This document shows, piece after piece, positions 7,707-18,421 of a DNA stretch of 34,256 nucleotides (position 1 is its first letter; each line of letters opens with the position of its first letter). The position numbers were made by a program, and so were the translations under genes. Source of the DNA: Chlamydiales bacterium. GTDB lineage: Bacteria; Chlamydiota; Chlamydiia; Chlamydiales; Criblamydiaceae. Below the pieces are notes generated by a model. It saw only the letters and a program-made list of their open reading frames with translations. It searched no databases and was not told the origin of the DNA. Where the stretch lies: assembly GCA_024233575.1 (NCBI GenBank), contig JACKPN010000018.1:1-34256 (forward strand), given 5' to 3'.

Positions 7707-8207
7707 AAAGCGATGGCGGACCCGTTCAATGATGCCGATATGCTCCAATTTTTTTAGGATGCCGTCAATGTTGACGAGAACATAATAGGCGATTCTTTCA
7801 TCGAAGGTTGTTGCTGAGGTTTTTCCCATGCGGCACATGTTAGCTACACATCTGCGGAATTCCCTGAGTATTTTCCTTACTCTGATAGCTTCTCCGGGAG
7901 GCATCTCTCCTATGACCTTGCACTCGGGATAGGTATATATGTGATGCTCTATTCCTTTGTGGATATTGCAGTAGCAGATACGTCCGATTGAAGCGATTAG
8001 AGATGAAGACATACGAAGAATGGTCTGAGGCGAAGAGAATCGTGAACAGCAGTCGAAACTTCTGTATATTTTCACATAGAGATTCGCATCCTCATGGTGG
8101 ATCGGCTGTCCGCGGCGAAGAAAAGTATTATTATTTTCGTCATTATCCTTACGGGGGGTGACATCTAAATAACGGATGGGAACCTCGTTGACGATTTCTA
8201 AAGACAT
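7608..8207 (-). CDS. Unknown protein, possible winged-helix C-terminal region
   Basis: A 199-residue protein of unrecognised function. The start at 8207 (MSLEIVNEV) is chosen because AAGGTGG lies just upstream; a longer frame begins at 8237 without a site. The middle part is Cys/His-rich without a clear zinc pattern (DCCSRF, RICYCNIHKG). Residues ~145-185, ILKKLEHIGIIERV followed by RWEIV, resemble the recognition helix and wing of a winged-helix DNA-binding domain; this is only a resemblance. The last 33 codons lie antisense to the end of the rhodanese gene, an unusually long convergent overlap that suggests the original stop codon was lost. It may have its own promoter (8259-8287) or be read through from the TPR/LRR gene 74 bases upstream. 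Confidence 0.6.
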   Translation of the reverse strand: MSLEIVNEVPIRYLDVTPRKDNDENNNTFLRRGQPIHHEDANLYVKIYRSFDCCSRFSSPQTILRMSSSLIASIGRICYCNIHKGIEHHIYTYPECKVIGEMPPGEAIRVRKILREFRRCVANMCRMGKTSATTFDERIAYYVLVNIDGILKKLEHIGIIERVRHRFSITRCRWEIVGNPAPHTPEDVSNRIDPVALEE

Positions 8208-8258
8208 ACATCCACCTTTTTTCCGCAGTGTATGCACAAGGATACTTTTTTTTAAGTA

Positions 8259-8287
8259 ATTATATCAGGTGCTTCATCAGATTAACC
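8259..8287 (-). promoter_or_regulatory. Candidate promoter upstream of the unknown gene at 8207
   Basis: On the minus strand a perfect TATAAT (8259-8264) has a weak -35 (GGTTAA at 8282-8287, spacing 17). The leader to the ATG at 8207 would be about 45 bases. Confidence 0.4.
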
Positions 8288-10591
8288 TTGTGATTCAAGC
8301 TCTTCCTTAAACTCCATGAGCACTTCATTATTCCATTTGGCGGTAGCATACTCATCTGCAATAGGACGAGGAAAGGGATATAAATGCTTCAAAGGACTTT
8401 GATACGCTTTAAAAGCCTTCACAAGGCTTTCTCCCGCCTCCGGACATGGTATTACCCCCAGCAGTAAAGTAGTCAGCTCAGGAAGTTTTCCTATGGCTTC
8501 AGCGAGTTCCTTCATTTTATTTGGGTTTTTAAAGTCAAATAACGCCGGTTGTAATATTTTTAAACTTTCGTTTTCACGATAAAACTGTATGATCTTATCG
8601 AAGGCTTTATCATTACCAAGCCTAGCACCGGAGTAGGAAAGATATTCCAGGCGTTGTCCATTTTTTTGAGCTTGTATTAATGCCTCAAACAACCGTTCAC
8701 AGCGATCTAACTGTGATTTTCCGGAAAATTTGCGTAAATAAAGTCGTTTTAAGGAAGTATTCTCGGAAATGGCAACGGCGATTTTTTTGAAATCATCGTC
8801 ACTGATACCTGCCGAGCCTTCTTCACCGAGATATGCGAGCTCAAGCTCTTCAATTTTATTGTTTCTCAACCGATCACAAATACGATCTACCTGAATAGGA
8901 AACATCTCACGATAGGCAGCAATTAGCTTTGTACCATGGGTATCGTCACTTGTTTGCTTATTAAAGATCCATCCCGGAGTGAATAGGTCGTTGCAATTGT
9001 TTCCGATCCATCTCATAAAGAGAGAACGCCGTTCCATGAAATCGATCTGTTTGATTTTTTCTGAAACACTGTCCAAGAATGCGAGAGGCGTCTGGTTTCC
9101 GCAAAGCGCCCCTTTCACTCGACATGCGGAGAGGCCAATCCCTAATTCAAGGCTAAGCTTCAGAAAATCTTTATCCGGAGTAACGACATTTTCAATAAGC
9201 TTGTAAGCTTCTGTTAAGTTCTTCAATGCTTCTTCTACTTTGCGCCCTTTTCGTTGGGCATAGCCCAGCTCCATAAGCGTCAAAATACGGTCAAAAGTGG
9301 AAAGCTGGCATTTTAAGGACTTCTCAGCATACTCTTCAGCTTTTTTGGCATACTCATCATGAACATCTGAACATTTTCCGGTGGCATCAAAGTTTCTCCA
9401 AGTCAATTCATCGGAAAAATTGCTCGCCTTTTGATTATATAGCCTGCTTAAATCGAGATATGCTTCTCCTTTTTTATCATAATTCTCCGTAAGCAATTTC
9501 TCTAGCTGTTGAATAGCTTTGCCAGTATCTTTATTCACAAGAGCAAGGTGGTGTTGGATAGTGAGGGAGAGCTCCTCGTTCTGTTTATTTGAAAGCACGC
9601 TACCTAACAGCCGCTCGGCCTCTTGCTGGTTTCCTATCGCTCCATATAAGCCGCCTAATACCGCCCTGATTGAGGGGTGGTCGCTAAATTGAAGGCGTTT
9701 TTTCAGGTGTTCAATGGCAAGGTGAAGCCGGCCAATTTGCACCAATTGTGTCGCTCTTCTTTCAGAGTCGATACATTCAAGCCTTGATTCCACATCGCCC
9801 AGGCCTACCACACGATAGTTCTCGTCAAAGGAGACCAAAGCCCCGTGTTGTTTTTCAAAATCATCAGGTGCTAGAAGTTCGATACCGTTCTTTTTTGCTA
9901 TCGCTTCAATATCTGCTCGGCGATGTTCATACTCAGGTCTCATAATGATTGCAAAGTGGTCCCCCTTTTCTTTCGGACAGAGCGGCATAAAAAATTGTTT
10001 AGCTCCTCCCGAGCAATGAACAGGGGATCCGGTAGACCAATTATCCGTACATTCACGGGCGACAGTGAGTGCGCCAAGCGGCTTTTTGTTGCTTTTGATT
10101 GCGATTTCTATTGGCACTCTGTCAACAAGTTTTGAAGGATCTTTCTGAGATTTTACTAGTTTAGAGATCCCTAGCTTGTCGGCAGCCACGCCATCCTCCG
10201 GGGAAAAATAGTCCCCGATATACCATTCAGGCCTGACCTGTTGGAAGAATCGTGTACCGATTTGAATCTTGATAAATGAAATGCCCTCTTCAGTTTTTGC
10301 TGCACTGACATGGGAGGGAATATCATTAAACTTCAGCATTGCGTCCGGCATTTTACTGTGGTCGGTGTAGATACGGCTGAGCAACAGCTCTCTTAACTGC
10401 AGGTAAGTTAGATTACGAAGGTTGCATTCTGCAGAGGTAGTTAATAATGTTGACAATATCTTTGTTGTGGAAGATAAAGGAACATCGGTTTTCTGTAGGG
10501 AACAAGCTTTATTTAAGGTCTTATCTGAATATGAATTTAATATTTTCATAGCATACAAATTTTTTAAGTTAACTAAATGTACATTAATCAT
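8282..10591 (-). CDS. TPR / leucine-rich repeat protein, candidate effector or scaffold
   Basis: A 769-residue protein if read from the ATG at 10591; the frame is open to a TTG at 10663, and an ATG at 10549 is also possible. None has a good ribosome site, so the start is uncertain. The N-terminal third is unique. The middle consists of tetratricopeptide-like helical pairs (for example HLKKRLQFSDHPSIRAVLGG, then GAIGNQQEAERLLG, GEAYLDLSRLYNQ and AKKAEEYAEKSLK). The last 180 residues form ribonuclease-inhibitor-type leucine-rich repeats (NKIEELELAYLG, NTSLKRLYLRKF, LPELTTLLLG). Both repeat types bind proteins, and such combinations are typical of host-directed proteins in environmental chlamydiae. 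No signal peptide or membrane segment is visible. It diverges from the kinase-like gene across about 90 bases. Function unknown. Confidence 0.75.
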   Translation of the reverse strand: MINVHLVNLKNLYAMKILNSYSDKTLNKACSLQKTDVPLSSTTKILSTLLTTSAECNLRNLTYLQLRELLLSRIYTDHSKMPDAMLKFNDIPSHVSAAKTEEGISFIKIQIGTRFFQQVRPEWYIGDYFSPEDGVAADKLGISKLVKSQKDPSKLVDRVPIEIAIKSNKKPLGALTVARECTDNWSTGSPVHCSGGAKQFFMPLCPKEKGDHFAIIMRPEYEHRRADIEAIAKKNGIELLAPDDFEKQHGALVSFDENYRVVGLGDVESRLECIDSERRATQLVQIGRLHLAIEHLKKRLQFSDHPSIRAVLGGLYGAIGNQQEAERLLGSVLSNKQNEELSLTIQHHLALVNKDTGKAIQQLEKLLTENYDKKGEAYLDLSRLYNQKASNFSDELTWRNFDATGKCSDVHDEYAKKAEEYAEKSLKCQLSTFDRILTLMELGYAQRKGRKVEEALKNLTEAYKLIENVVTPDKDFLKLSLELGIGLSACRVKGALCGNQTPLAFLDSVSEKIKQIDFMERRSLFMRWIGNNCNDLFTPGWIFNKQTSDDTHGTKLIAAYREMFPIQVDRICDRLRNNKIEELELAYLGEEGSAGISDDDFKKIAVAISENTSLKRLYLRKFSGKSQLDRCERLFEALIQAQKNGQRLEYLSYSGARLGNDKAFDKIIQFYRENESLKILQPALFDFKNPNKMKELAEAIGKLPELTTLLLGVIPCPEAGESLVKAFKAYQSPLKHLYPFPRPIADEYATAKWNNEVLMEFKEELESQG

Positions 10592-10681
10592 GCTTTTATT
10601 GAAATCGGTTTTATCATTGATTAATAAATCTGTCTTGAATACCGTTTTCTCCCAAAATCTCAAACAACAAGGAGATATGCG

Positions 10682-12145
10682 ATGTTCGCACCTGTAACAC
10701 TTACCTCAACAAGTTTTCATACGACAGCTCTCGATGCAAGAGCTAACCGTCTTGCTGGATTTCCGGAATCTCTCGATTCAAATGCAATAACCACGGAAAG
10801 AGCATTCAAATCGTCGACACGTGTGTGGAGCGTCACAATCGATGGCAACAGATACATTCTTAAAGCAGCAAAAGAGAATGAAGTCTCTCAACATATGAGA
10901 GCAGAGTATGAAGCCATGAAATCTTATGCTGCGCTTGGCGTTCCTGTGCCGCAAGCGCAATGTTATGAAGTGGATTCCGGTTTTACATTCCCTGATGGTT
11001 CTCGACCTGAAGGCCGGATGCCGGTGATTTTGATGGAATATCTTGAGGGCGAGATGATGTGCGATGTTCTTCATGAAGACTTCTCTTCTGCTGAGACTAT
11101 ATACAAAGAACTCGCTAAGCACGCATATATCGACATGCTGCTAGGCAATGGGGATGTTCCCGGTCTTCTTAGGAACAACGCGATTAAAAAGGATGATAAG
11201 TGGTATCGCATTGATTTTGGCAACGCTTTTGAATACAACGTAGATGGGAAGTTAAAATCCGCTCTTCCATATCTCAAACCAAAGTATCATTTTGTTTCCG
11301 GAAAGATGGGCGAGCTCGACTTGTTCATGGACTCTTACTTCAAGCTTTTCAGCTTTGACATCGTCTCGCAGTTAACTTTTAGTGACCTCGTCAACCAGGC
11401 AAGGGAGCTAGATATCACCAACCTTAGCGATCTTGTTACATCAGGAAACCTTTCACAGGAACGCTTTGACATTATCGAGGCACGACACACTGATTTCATG
11501 CGCAATTGCGATGCTTATTTTAATGAATATGAACCGATTTGGAAGGAAAGAAAGGAGAAGCGCTTAGACGCTTTAGCAAAAAGCGATACCAAACGTCTCG
11601 TTCCCGATTTTTCTACTAACAGCATGGAAGCCATCGCCGTTGCACATGGACTGCATCAGCCTGCCTGGGCTAAACAAGGGACTATCGGCGATGCACGTCC
11701 TTTAGACCCGGTCTGGGCTGTTAACGAAAGGCAGAACGCAGTCGTAGGACTGGTATTACACGAACTGGGTTCGAATGAAATCATCCTAACTATCGATAAT
11801 AAATTGCCTACGGCACCAATCAAAACTACCGACATTGATAAAGGCCGCGTCCAAAATCCTGTGATGAAAGCAACGTTCTCCCTCGGCAGGAGTGCAGGGT
11901 TCCGCGTAGGGGTAACAGGAGATTCTATCACCAATAGTCAGGAAAGGGATACGACATATCGCTTCTACTCAGCAGCACGCGCCGGCGGATCTGTTGACCA
12001 AAGCGAGCACTACAAAAGAGTGTCTCTGGAAGAGGCCCTTACACTGGTCAAAGATTCTATTCAGCTACAGGCTCTCAACGATTTTGCCGAAGCTAAAAAA
12101 AACTCAACTTCTTTTCGCCAAGGACCCGTGCCGATGAATATGTAA
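10682..12145 (+). CDS. Kinase-fold protein with degenerate Nudix-like C-terminal domain
   Basis: A 487-residue protein; AAGGAG lies seven bases before the ATG at 10682. Residues ~40-240 carry the landmarks of a protein-kinase fold: YILKAA (Lys61), a helix-C glutamate in RAEYEAM (Glu75/77), the hinge ILMEYLEG (116-123), a catalytic loop GNGDVPGLLRNN (155-166) and the metal-binding RIDFG (176-180). The GN-D...N loop is closer to HipA or PI4-kinase-like enzymes than to Hanks-type kinases. Residues ~350-460 can be aligned by eye with the Nudix protein encoded next (VVGLVLHE, SAGFRVG, TTYRFYSAARAGGS), but the REXXEE glutamates are absent, so this domain is probably not catalytic. Substrate unknown; a secreted host-modifying kinase or a toxin-like kinase are both possible. 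A strong hairpin follows. Confidence 0.8.
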   Translation: MFAPVTLTSTSFHTTALDARANRLAGFPESLDSNAITTERAFKSSTRVWSVTIDGNRYILKAAKENEVSQHMRAEYEAMKSYAALGVPVPQAQCYEVDSGFTFPDGSRPEGRMPVILMEYLEGEMMCDVLHEDFSSAETIYKELAKHAYIDMLLGNGDVPGLLRNNAIKKDDKWYRIDFGNAFEYNVDGKLKSALPYLKPKYHFVSGKMGELDLFMDSYFKLFSFDIVSQLTFSDLVNQARELDITNLSDLVTSGNLSQERFDIIEARHTDFMRNCDAYFNEYEPIWKERKEKRLDALAKSDTKRLVPDFSTNSMEAIAVAHGLHQPAWAKQGTIGDARPLDPVWAVNERQNAVVGLVLHELGSNEIILTIDNKLPTAPIKTTDIDKGRVQNPVMKATFSLGRSAGFRVGVTGDSITNSQERDTTYRFYSAARAGGSVDQSEHYKRVSLEEALTLVKDSIQLQALNDFAEAKKNSTSFRQGPVPMNM

Positions 12146-12191
12146 AAGAAATCTACCAACAATGGCTAGATTCTTTACGAAGTTATTGTAT

Positions 12192-12219
12192 AAAAAAGGG
12201 GGGAAAACCCCCTTTTTTT
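12192..12219. terminator. Strong bidirectional terminator-like hairpin
   Basis: AAAAAA plus a G-run pairs with a C-run plus a T-run (stem of about 11 bp, AAAA in the loop), 46 bases after the kinase-like stop codon. The T-run on one strand and A-run on the other would terminate in both directions. The same bases are read in frame by the extended Nudix frame, see the Nudix gene. Confidence 0.8.
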
Positions 12220-12327
12220 ATCGACTCATTCGATGTATGGAAAGAGAGAAATTTTAAGCAGATCGATCGGCTTTCTTACGAAAAAGAGTTCATTAATGCA
12301 TTAAATAATCCTTCTCTAGTTGTTAGT

Positions 12328-12834
12328 TTGTATCCGTGGTATTTTCAATACGGCGAGATTTTTTTCTTTTCAGAAGCAATAAACGAAATATTTTTTGATG
12401 AGCCTGATCTTCAAACATTACCTGAGGGCTTTTCCTATTCAGCCGGCGCGGTGATCGAAACTCCGGATGGGCGTATCTTGCTTGCCGAGCCCACGAACCA
12501 CTTTGCCGGATATCAAAGGACCTTCCCTAAAGGAAGAATTGATAATGGGGAGACGCCACGCGAGACAGCCGTTCGTGAAGCTGAGGAGGAGTCAGGATTC
12601 CAGATTCAATTAACAGGATATCTTGGCGACTTTAAAGGAAGTTCGACAATAACCCGTTACTATCGAGGCAGGATCGTGCGCGGCAGCCCTGACGGCTGCG
12701 ACTGGGAGACAATGGGCATCTATTTTGTCCCTAGGAGCGAAGTATTTAAAGAACTGAAAAAAAATAAAAACCCTGTTCTAGCAGATGTTTTTCAAGCTTA
12801 CGAAGATAATTATGAGCCACATGCAAGTGACTCA

Positions 12835-12846
<12 letters not shown>
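12328..12846 (+). CDS. Nudix hydrolase, 5' end uncertain
   Basis: Nudix-fold hydrolase acting on a nucleoside diphosphate linked to another group; substrate not determinable. The Nudix box is intact: G-x5-E-x7-REAEEESG-F, from GRIDNGE to EESGF, preceded by AGAVIETPDGRILLAEP. The annotated start is a TTG at 12328 without a ribosome site, and the next ATG lies inside the domain, so the true start is unclear. The frame is open upstream past 12145, through the A/G and C/T homopolymer hairpin at 12192-12219. An ATG at 12162 in another frame reads MARFFTKLLYKKGGK into this hairpin. One base gained or lost there would join it to the Nudix frame, so the gene may be frameshifted. The 3' end overlaps uvrB by 12 bases, convergently. 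Confidence 0.72.
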
Positions 12847-14824
<1,978 letters not shown>

Positions 14825-14832
<8 letters not shown>

Positions 14833-15886
14833 CGGCGGATTCCTTACGTTTGCGGGCGATGCGCGAGATCTTGTTCCACGCTCCGGTGAGGCCCAGCGCG
14901 CTGCGGAACTTTTTCATTGTTTCAGCGCCGATCTCCTGCATGCGTATGGTGCCGTCGTAGATGATTTCTTCGACGAGACCTTGCTGCTCAGCAAAATAAC
15001 GACGACGTTCACGGAAAGGGTCGAGGTAGCTGTTGATCGCAGCGGCAAGCTTCTCCTTCACTTCGACATCGCCGACGGTCCCTTGACGATAGCGCTGCTT
15101 GAGGTCGTCGACTTCGGCTTTGTTGCTGTTGAAGATGTCGTGATAGATGAAGATGGGGTTGCCTTCGACAGTACCCGGAGTGTCTGCGTGCACGCGGTTA
15201 GGGTCGGTATACATACCGCGCACCTTCTTTTCGACGGTTTTTGCATCGTCAGAGAGAAGGATCGCATTACCGGCGGACTTGCTCATCTTCCCTTTACCGT
15301 CAGTGCCGACAAGCGAGGCGACATCGCTGAGAATCACCTCGGGAAGGGGAAATACGTCGCCGTAGAGCATGTTGAAGCGGCGGGCGATGTCGCGGGAGAG
15401 TTCGATATGCGCTTCGTTATCTTTGCCGACAGGGACGAAATCGGCACAAGGAAGGAGGATGTCTGCCGTCTGCAAGACGGGATAACCAACGAGCCCAAAG
15501 GGAACGCTCTCGGGGTCGATGTGGGCGTTGCGCGCCATTTCCTTAAGGCTAGGCAGGCCTGTCAATCTGTTAACAGAGACAAGCATCTCGAAGATTAAGT
15601 TGAGTTCGTAAAGAGCAGAAATGCCCGACTGCAGGAAGATGGTCGACTTAGCGGGGTCGATACCACAGGCCAGGTAGTCAAGAACCATGTCGCGGGTGTT
15701 TTCGCGAATGGCGAGGATGTCTTCTTTTTGAGGTTTTGTTGTCAGCATGTGAAGGTCGGCGATGAAGAAGAAGCAGTCATACTTGTCTTGCAGTTCGACA
15801 CGTTTCTTAATCGAGCCGAGATAGTGGCCGAGATGTAGTTTTCCTGTGGGGCGGTCGCCGCTGACGACGCGTTTTTTTTCTGTCAT
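14825..15886 (-). CDS. trpS: Tryptophanyl-tRNA synthetase
   Basis: Class I aminoacyl-tRNA synthetase of 353 residues that charges tRNA-Trp with tryptophan in the cytoplasm. The HIGH-type motif is seen as LHLGHYLG near residue 18 and the KMSKS loop as GKMSKSAGN near 200. TrpRS-specific blocks include SGDRPTGKLHLGH, IFLQSG and the substrate-pocket GLVGYPVLQTADIL and GKDNEAHIELSRD. The ATG overlaps the stop of the upstream permease (ATGA) and its end overlaps uvrB by eight bases, so expression follows the operon. Its place behind two aromatic amino acid permeases and a Trp-rich leader peptide suggests joint control of tryptophan import and charging. Confidence 0.96.
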
Positions 15887-17091
15887 TCGATAAGTCCTAT
15901 TTTATTAATGATTTCAATAAAGATGACGCATATGCAAACAATCATCACAATAACGAGGGCGGGTTTACCGCCGGGCGTTTCATACTCTGAAAGAAATTTT
16001 TTCTTGTACCTTCCCGACCACGCCATCATCGCCGGAAGGATCCCCAGAAGGGTGACCACACCGAAAGCGCCGGCAAACTCGAGAGCGCTGAGGAAAGCAC
16101 GTTGGCTGGTCCAGACAACGATCAAAGGGGGAAAGAACGTGAGCAAGTAGAGCACTACCCTGCCTTTGGGCGTTTCTTCGATGCCGAGGCCGTCGGCAAG
16201 GAAGTCGCGGAGGCTTAAGGACACGCCAAGGAACGAGGTGACGATAGCGAAAAAGAGGAAGAATCTTCCAATGATGGTCACTTGGGTTGTTCCGAGAATC
16301 GCCGTCAACAGCTGCACGCCGTTGCTGCCTTTTGTGTAGCCGTTGATGATGCCGTCAGGACCGCTAATAGGAATCACGCCCAGCGCCAAACCGTTCCATA
16401 TCATATAGACAAAAAGGGGGATCACGCTGCCGATGAGGATTGCGCGCCGCAGCTTGGCGACATCGTGGTCCATGTAGGCGGTAAGAGTCGGGATAATGAT
16501 GTGGAAACCGAACGATGTCGCCACGAGCGATACCGATACGACAAGGTAACGCCATTCGATGTGATACAGGAGTTTTTTTTCTACTGACGGAGCGATGATC
16601 GCAACCATTGCTGCGAAAGCGACAACAAGGCCTATCATTAGAATCCTGTTGATCATATCGACGGCACGCGTCCCTTGATAGACGAATATGCCAAAAATCA
16701 GCAGCAGCGGCAGCGGCCCGGCCCATGCAGGCATGAGGTAGCCGGTGGCGCTGCGCACTACATCACGGAAGATCGGACTGCTCCCCGCCATGTATGCCGT
16801 AGTCAGCGAGTAGAGCAGGAACAGGTAGAGCACCCACGCCACCGACTCCCCCCAGCGTCCGAGGGTACTGTAGGTCATCGAAACGAGATTGGTGGTGCTT
16901 TTGTTCCAAAGGGTCACTTCAAGCATGAGCAGCGCGGTATAGGTCATCAGCGCCCAGTAGCCGACGAAGAGGCAGGCGGTGGGGATGAACCCAGCTAGCC
17001 CTGTCGACACAGGCAAGGCGAGCATCGCCGCGCCGATCGTCGTTCCGGACACGAGGAGGACGCCGCCGATCATGCGGTTATCGACAGCCAT
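15883..17091 (-). CDS. tyrP: Aromatic amino acid permease, HAAAP/TyrP family (second in operon)
   Basis: Inner-membrane amino acid:proton symporter of 402 residues with about eleven hydrophobic segments, hydroxy/aromatic amino acid permease family. The N-terminal signature GGVLLVSGTTIGAAMLALPV is the unwound substrate-binding helix typical of this family, with later blocks LLMLEVTLW, VATSFGFHIIIPTL and FLGVSLSLRDFLADGLG. It is a paralogue of the gene directly upstream (GVSLS-x-x-DFLADGL shared), the two abutting so that the start codon and the preceding stop share one base. In Chlamydia the tandem pair is annotated TyrP; specificity for Tyr versus Trp is not proven by sequence. The following gene, trpS, overlaps its stop by four bases. 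Confidence 0.88.
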   Translation of the reverse strand: MAVDNRMIGGVLLVSGTTIGAAMLALPVSTGLAGFIPTACLFVGYWALMTYTALLMLEVTLWNKSTTNLVSMTYSTLGRWGESVAWVLYLFLLYSLTTAYMAGSSPIFRDVVRSATGYLMPAWAGPLPLLLIFGIFVYQGTRAVDMINRILMIGLVVAFAAMVAIIAPSVEKKLLYHIEWRYLVVSVSLVATSFGFHIIIPTLTAYMDHDVAKLRRAILIGSVIPLFVYMIWNGLALGVIPISGPDGIINGYTKGSNGVQLLTAILGTTQVTIIGRFFLFFAIVTSFLGVSLSLRDFLADGLGIEETPKGRVVLYLLTFFPPLIVVWTSQRAFLSALEFAGAFGVVTLLGILPAMMAWSGRYKKKFLSEYETPGGKPALVIVMIVCICVIFIEIINKIGLIE

Positions 17092-18296
17092 TAGAATACC
17101 TCCTGAGCCAGTTGCAATAAGAAAATCACTGAAGCGAAGAGGATCACTAACAGCAGCGCCGGCTTACCGCCGGGCAGCATCGTCGGCCTGGCGATCTTTT
17201 CGCGGTAGCGCCCCGACCACACCATCAGCGCAGGCATGATGCCGAACAGGATCACTGCACCGAAAGCGCCGGCATAGCTGAGGGCTTTCAGGAACAGCTT
17301 GGGGTAGAGAATCCCCATCAGCAGTGGCGGCGCCAGGACGAGCAGGCAGATGCTTGCCTTCCCCGCAGCGGTTTTTTTTATATGCAAGCCGTCAGCAAGG
17401 AAGTCGACGAAGCTGAGGGAGACGCCCAGCAGCGTCGTCACGATCGCGAAGAAAGCAAAATATTGCGACAAGTCGACGATCCATTTAACGCCGGACGCTT
17501 TGCGCAACACGTGTGTGGCCATATCGCCATCGGTCAGCGCTTGCCGAAACTGTTCAAGAGGAACAAGTCCCATGACAATCGCCATCCACACAAGATAGAT
17601 CAGAAGGGGGATCGCACTGCCTGCAAGGATAGCGATCCGCAGTTTTCTTGCATCATGCTGCAAATAGGTGGTGATGCTCGGCACCAGGTTATGATAGCCG
17701 AAAGAGATCACCATCGCCGGCAGTGCAAGTAACGATGCTTTCCAGTCGATATGGCGCAGCAAATCTATCTTGATATGAGGAATGCCAAGGGCGACAAGGA
17801 TCAGATAGGTAACGATAAGGCCGGCCATCAGAACCCTATTGAATCTGTCGACAGCCAGAGTCCCTAAGTAGACTAAGATGCCGAAAAGGACGACGAAAAG
17901 GACGCTGCCGGTCCATAGCGGTACCGCCAGGCCAAAGATCTCTTCGGAGAAGTCGGCAACAAGCTCGCCGCACCCGGAAACGAAGGCGACAAGCAACGAG
18001 TAAAAAAGGAAACAGAAAAGGACCCATCCGAATGCCTGGCCGATGCGACCGAGGGTACGTCCGGCCATGGTGATGATGCTTACCTCTCCGGTGAACCAGA
18101 GGTTGACTTCCAAAAGCAGCAGTCCCGTTGCCGCCATGAAAGCCCAGCATAAGCAGAACATGATAATCGAAGGGAGAAATCCTCCTTGGGCTGCAAGAAC
18201 GGGCAGCCCCAGCATACCGGCGCCAATGCAGGAGCCGGTGATCAATAGCGTGCTTCCAAAAACACTTCCTTTTTGATGGTCTGTAGAAATTTCCAT
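17091..18296 (-). CDS. tyrP: Aromatic amino acid permease, HAAAP/TyrP family (first in operon)
   Basis: First structural gene of the operon: a 401-residue inner-membrane permease with about eleven hydrophobic segments. The family signature is STLLITGSCIGAGMLGLPVL near residues 14-33, with LLLLEVNLWF, FGYHNLVPSI and GVSLSFVDFLADGL further on. It is about as long as its downstream copy and clearly homologous but well diverged, so the duplication is old and the two may differ in substrate (Tyr versus Trp). The ATG at 18296 has AGGATAGGA a few bases upstream. That ribosome site could pair with CTATCC in the leader (minus-strand complement of about 18343-18348), which is relevant to the proposed control by the leader peptide. 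Confidence 0.88.
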   Translation of the reverse strand: MEISTDHQKGSVFGSTLLITGSCIGAGMLGLPVLAAQGGFLPSIIMFCLCWAFMAATGLLLLEVNLWFTGEVSIITMAGRTLGRIGQAFGWVLFCFLFYSLLVAFVSGCGELVADFSEEIFGLAVPLWTGSVLFVVLFGILVYLGTLAVDRFNRVLMAGLIVTYLILVALGIPHIKIDLLRHIDWKASLLALPAMVISFGYHNLVPSITTYLQHDARKLRIAILAGSAIPLLIYLVWMAIVMGLVPLEQFRQALTDGDMATHVLRKASGVKWIVDLSQYFAFFAIVTTLLGVSLSFVDFLADGLHIKKTAAGKASICLLVLAPPLLMGILYPKLFLKALSYAGAFGAVILFGIMPALMVWSGRYREKIARPTMLPGGKPALLLVILFASVIFLLQLAQEVF

Positions 18297-18351
18297 GGAT
18301 CCTATCCTAAATGATTCGAATTAAAATGTGAAAAAATGCAGGGGATAGTAA

Positions 18352-18414
18352 TTAGATATTGTGGCACTGAGGCCACCAGAATCGGAAGGTAGGAAATAAT
18401 AGGGATCGTTGCAT
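18352..18414 (-). CDS. Candidate tryptophan leader peptide with tandem Trp codons
   Basis: A 20-residue reading frame, ATG at 18414, stop TAA at 18352-18354, 55 bases before the first permease gene. Its residues 9-16 read TFRFWWPQ: two adjacent TGG codons at 18373-18378. These codons form part of the 5' arm of a GTGGC/GCCAC hairpin (18361-18376), the geometry of ribosome-mediated attenuation in which stalling at Trp codons alters RNA folding. No ribosome site is visible before the ATG, and the best promoter would start transcription at or near it, so translation would have to be leaderless or use another promoter. The peptide is probably regulatory only. It may be a chance frame; the context with aromatic permeases and trpS is what makes it credible. 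Confidence 0.5.
   Translation of the reverse strand: MQRSLLFPTFRFWWPQCHNI
18361..18376 (-). promoter_or_regulatory. Leader hairpin overlapping the Trp codons
   Basis: The 5-bp stem GTGGC / GCCAC with a six-base loop includes one and a half of the two Trp codons of the leader peptide. Further downstream in the leader, CTATCC can pair with GGATAG of the permease ribosome site. No classic G+C-rich terminator with T-run is obvious, although six T's lie at 18331-18336 (minus strand). Confidence 0.45.
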
Positions 18415-18421
18415 GATGCTT

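Noticed and set aside
10592..10663. Extension of the TPR/LRR protein to a TTG start at 10663
   Set aside because: TTG without ribosome site, and it would cut into the space needed for promoters of the divergent kinase-like gene.
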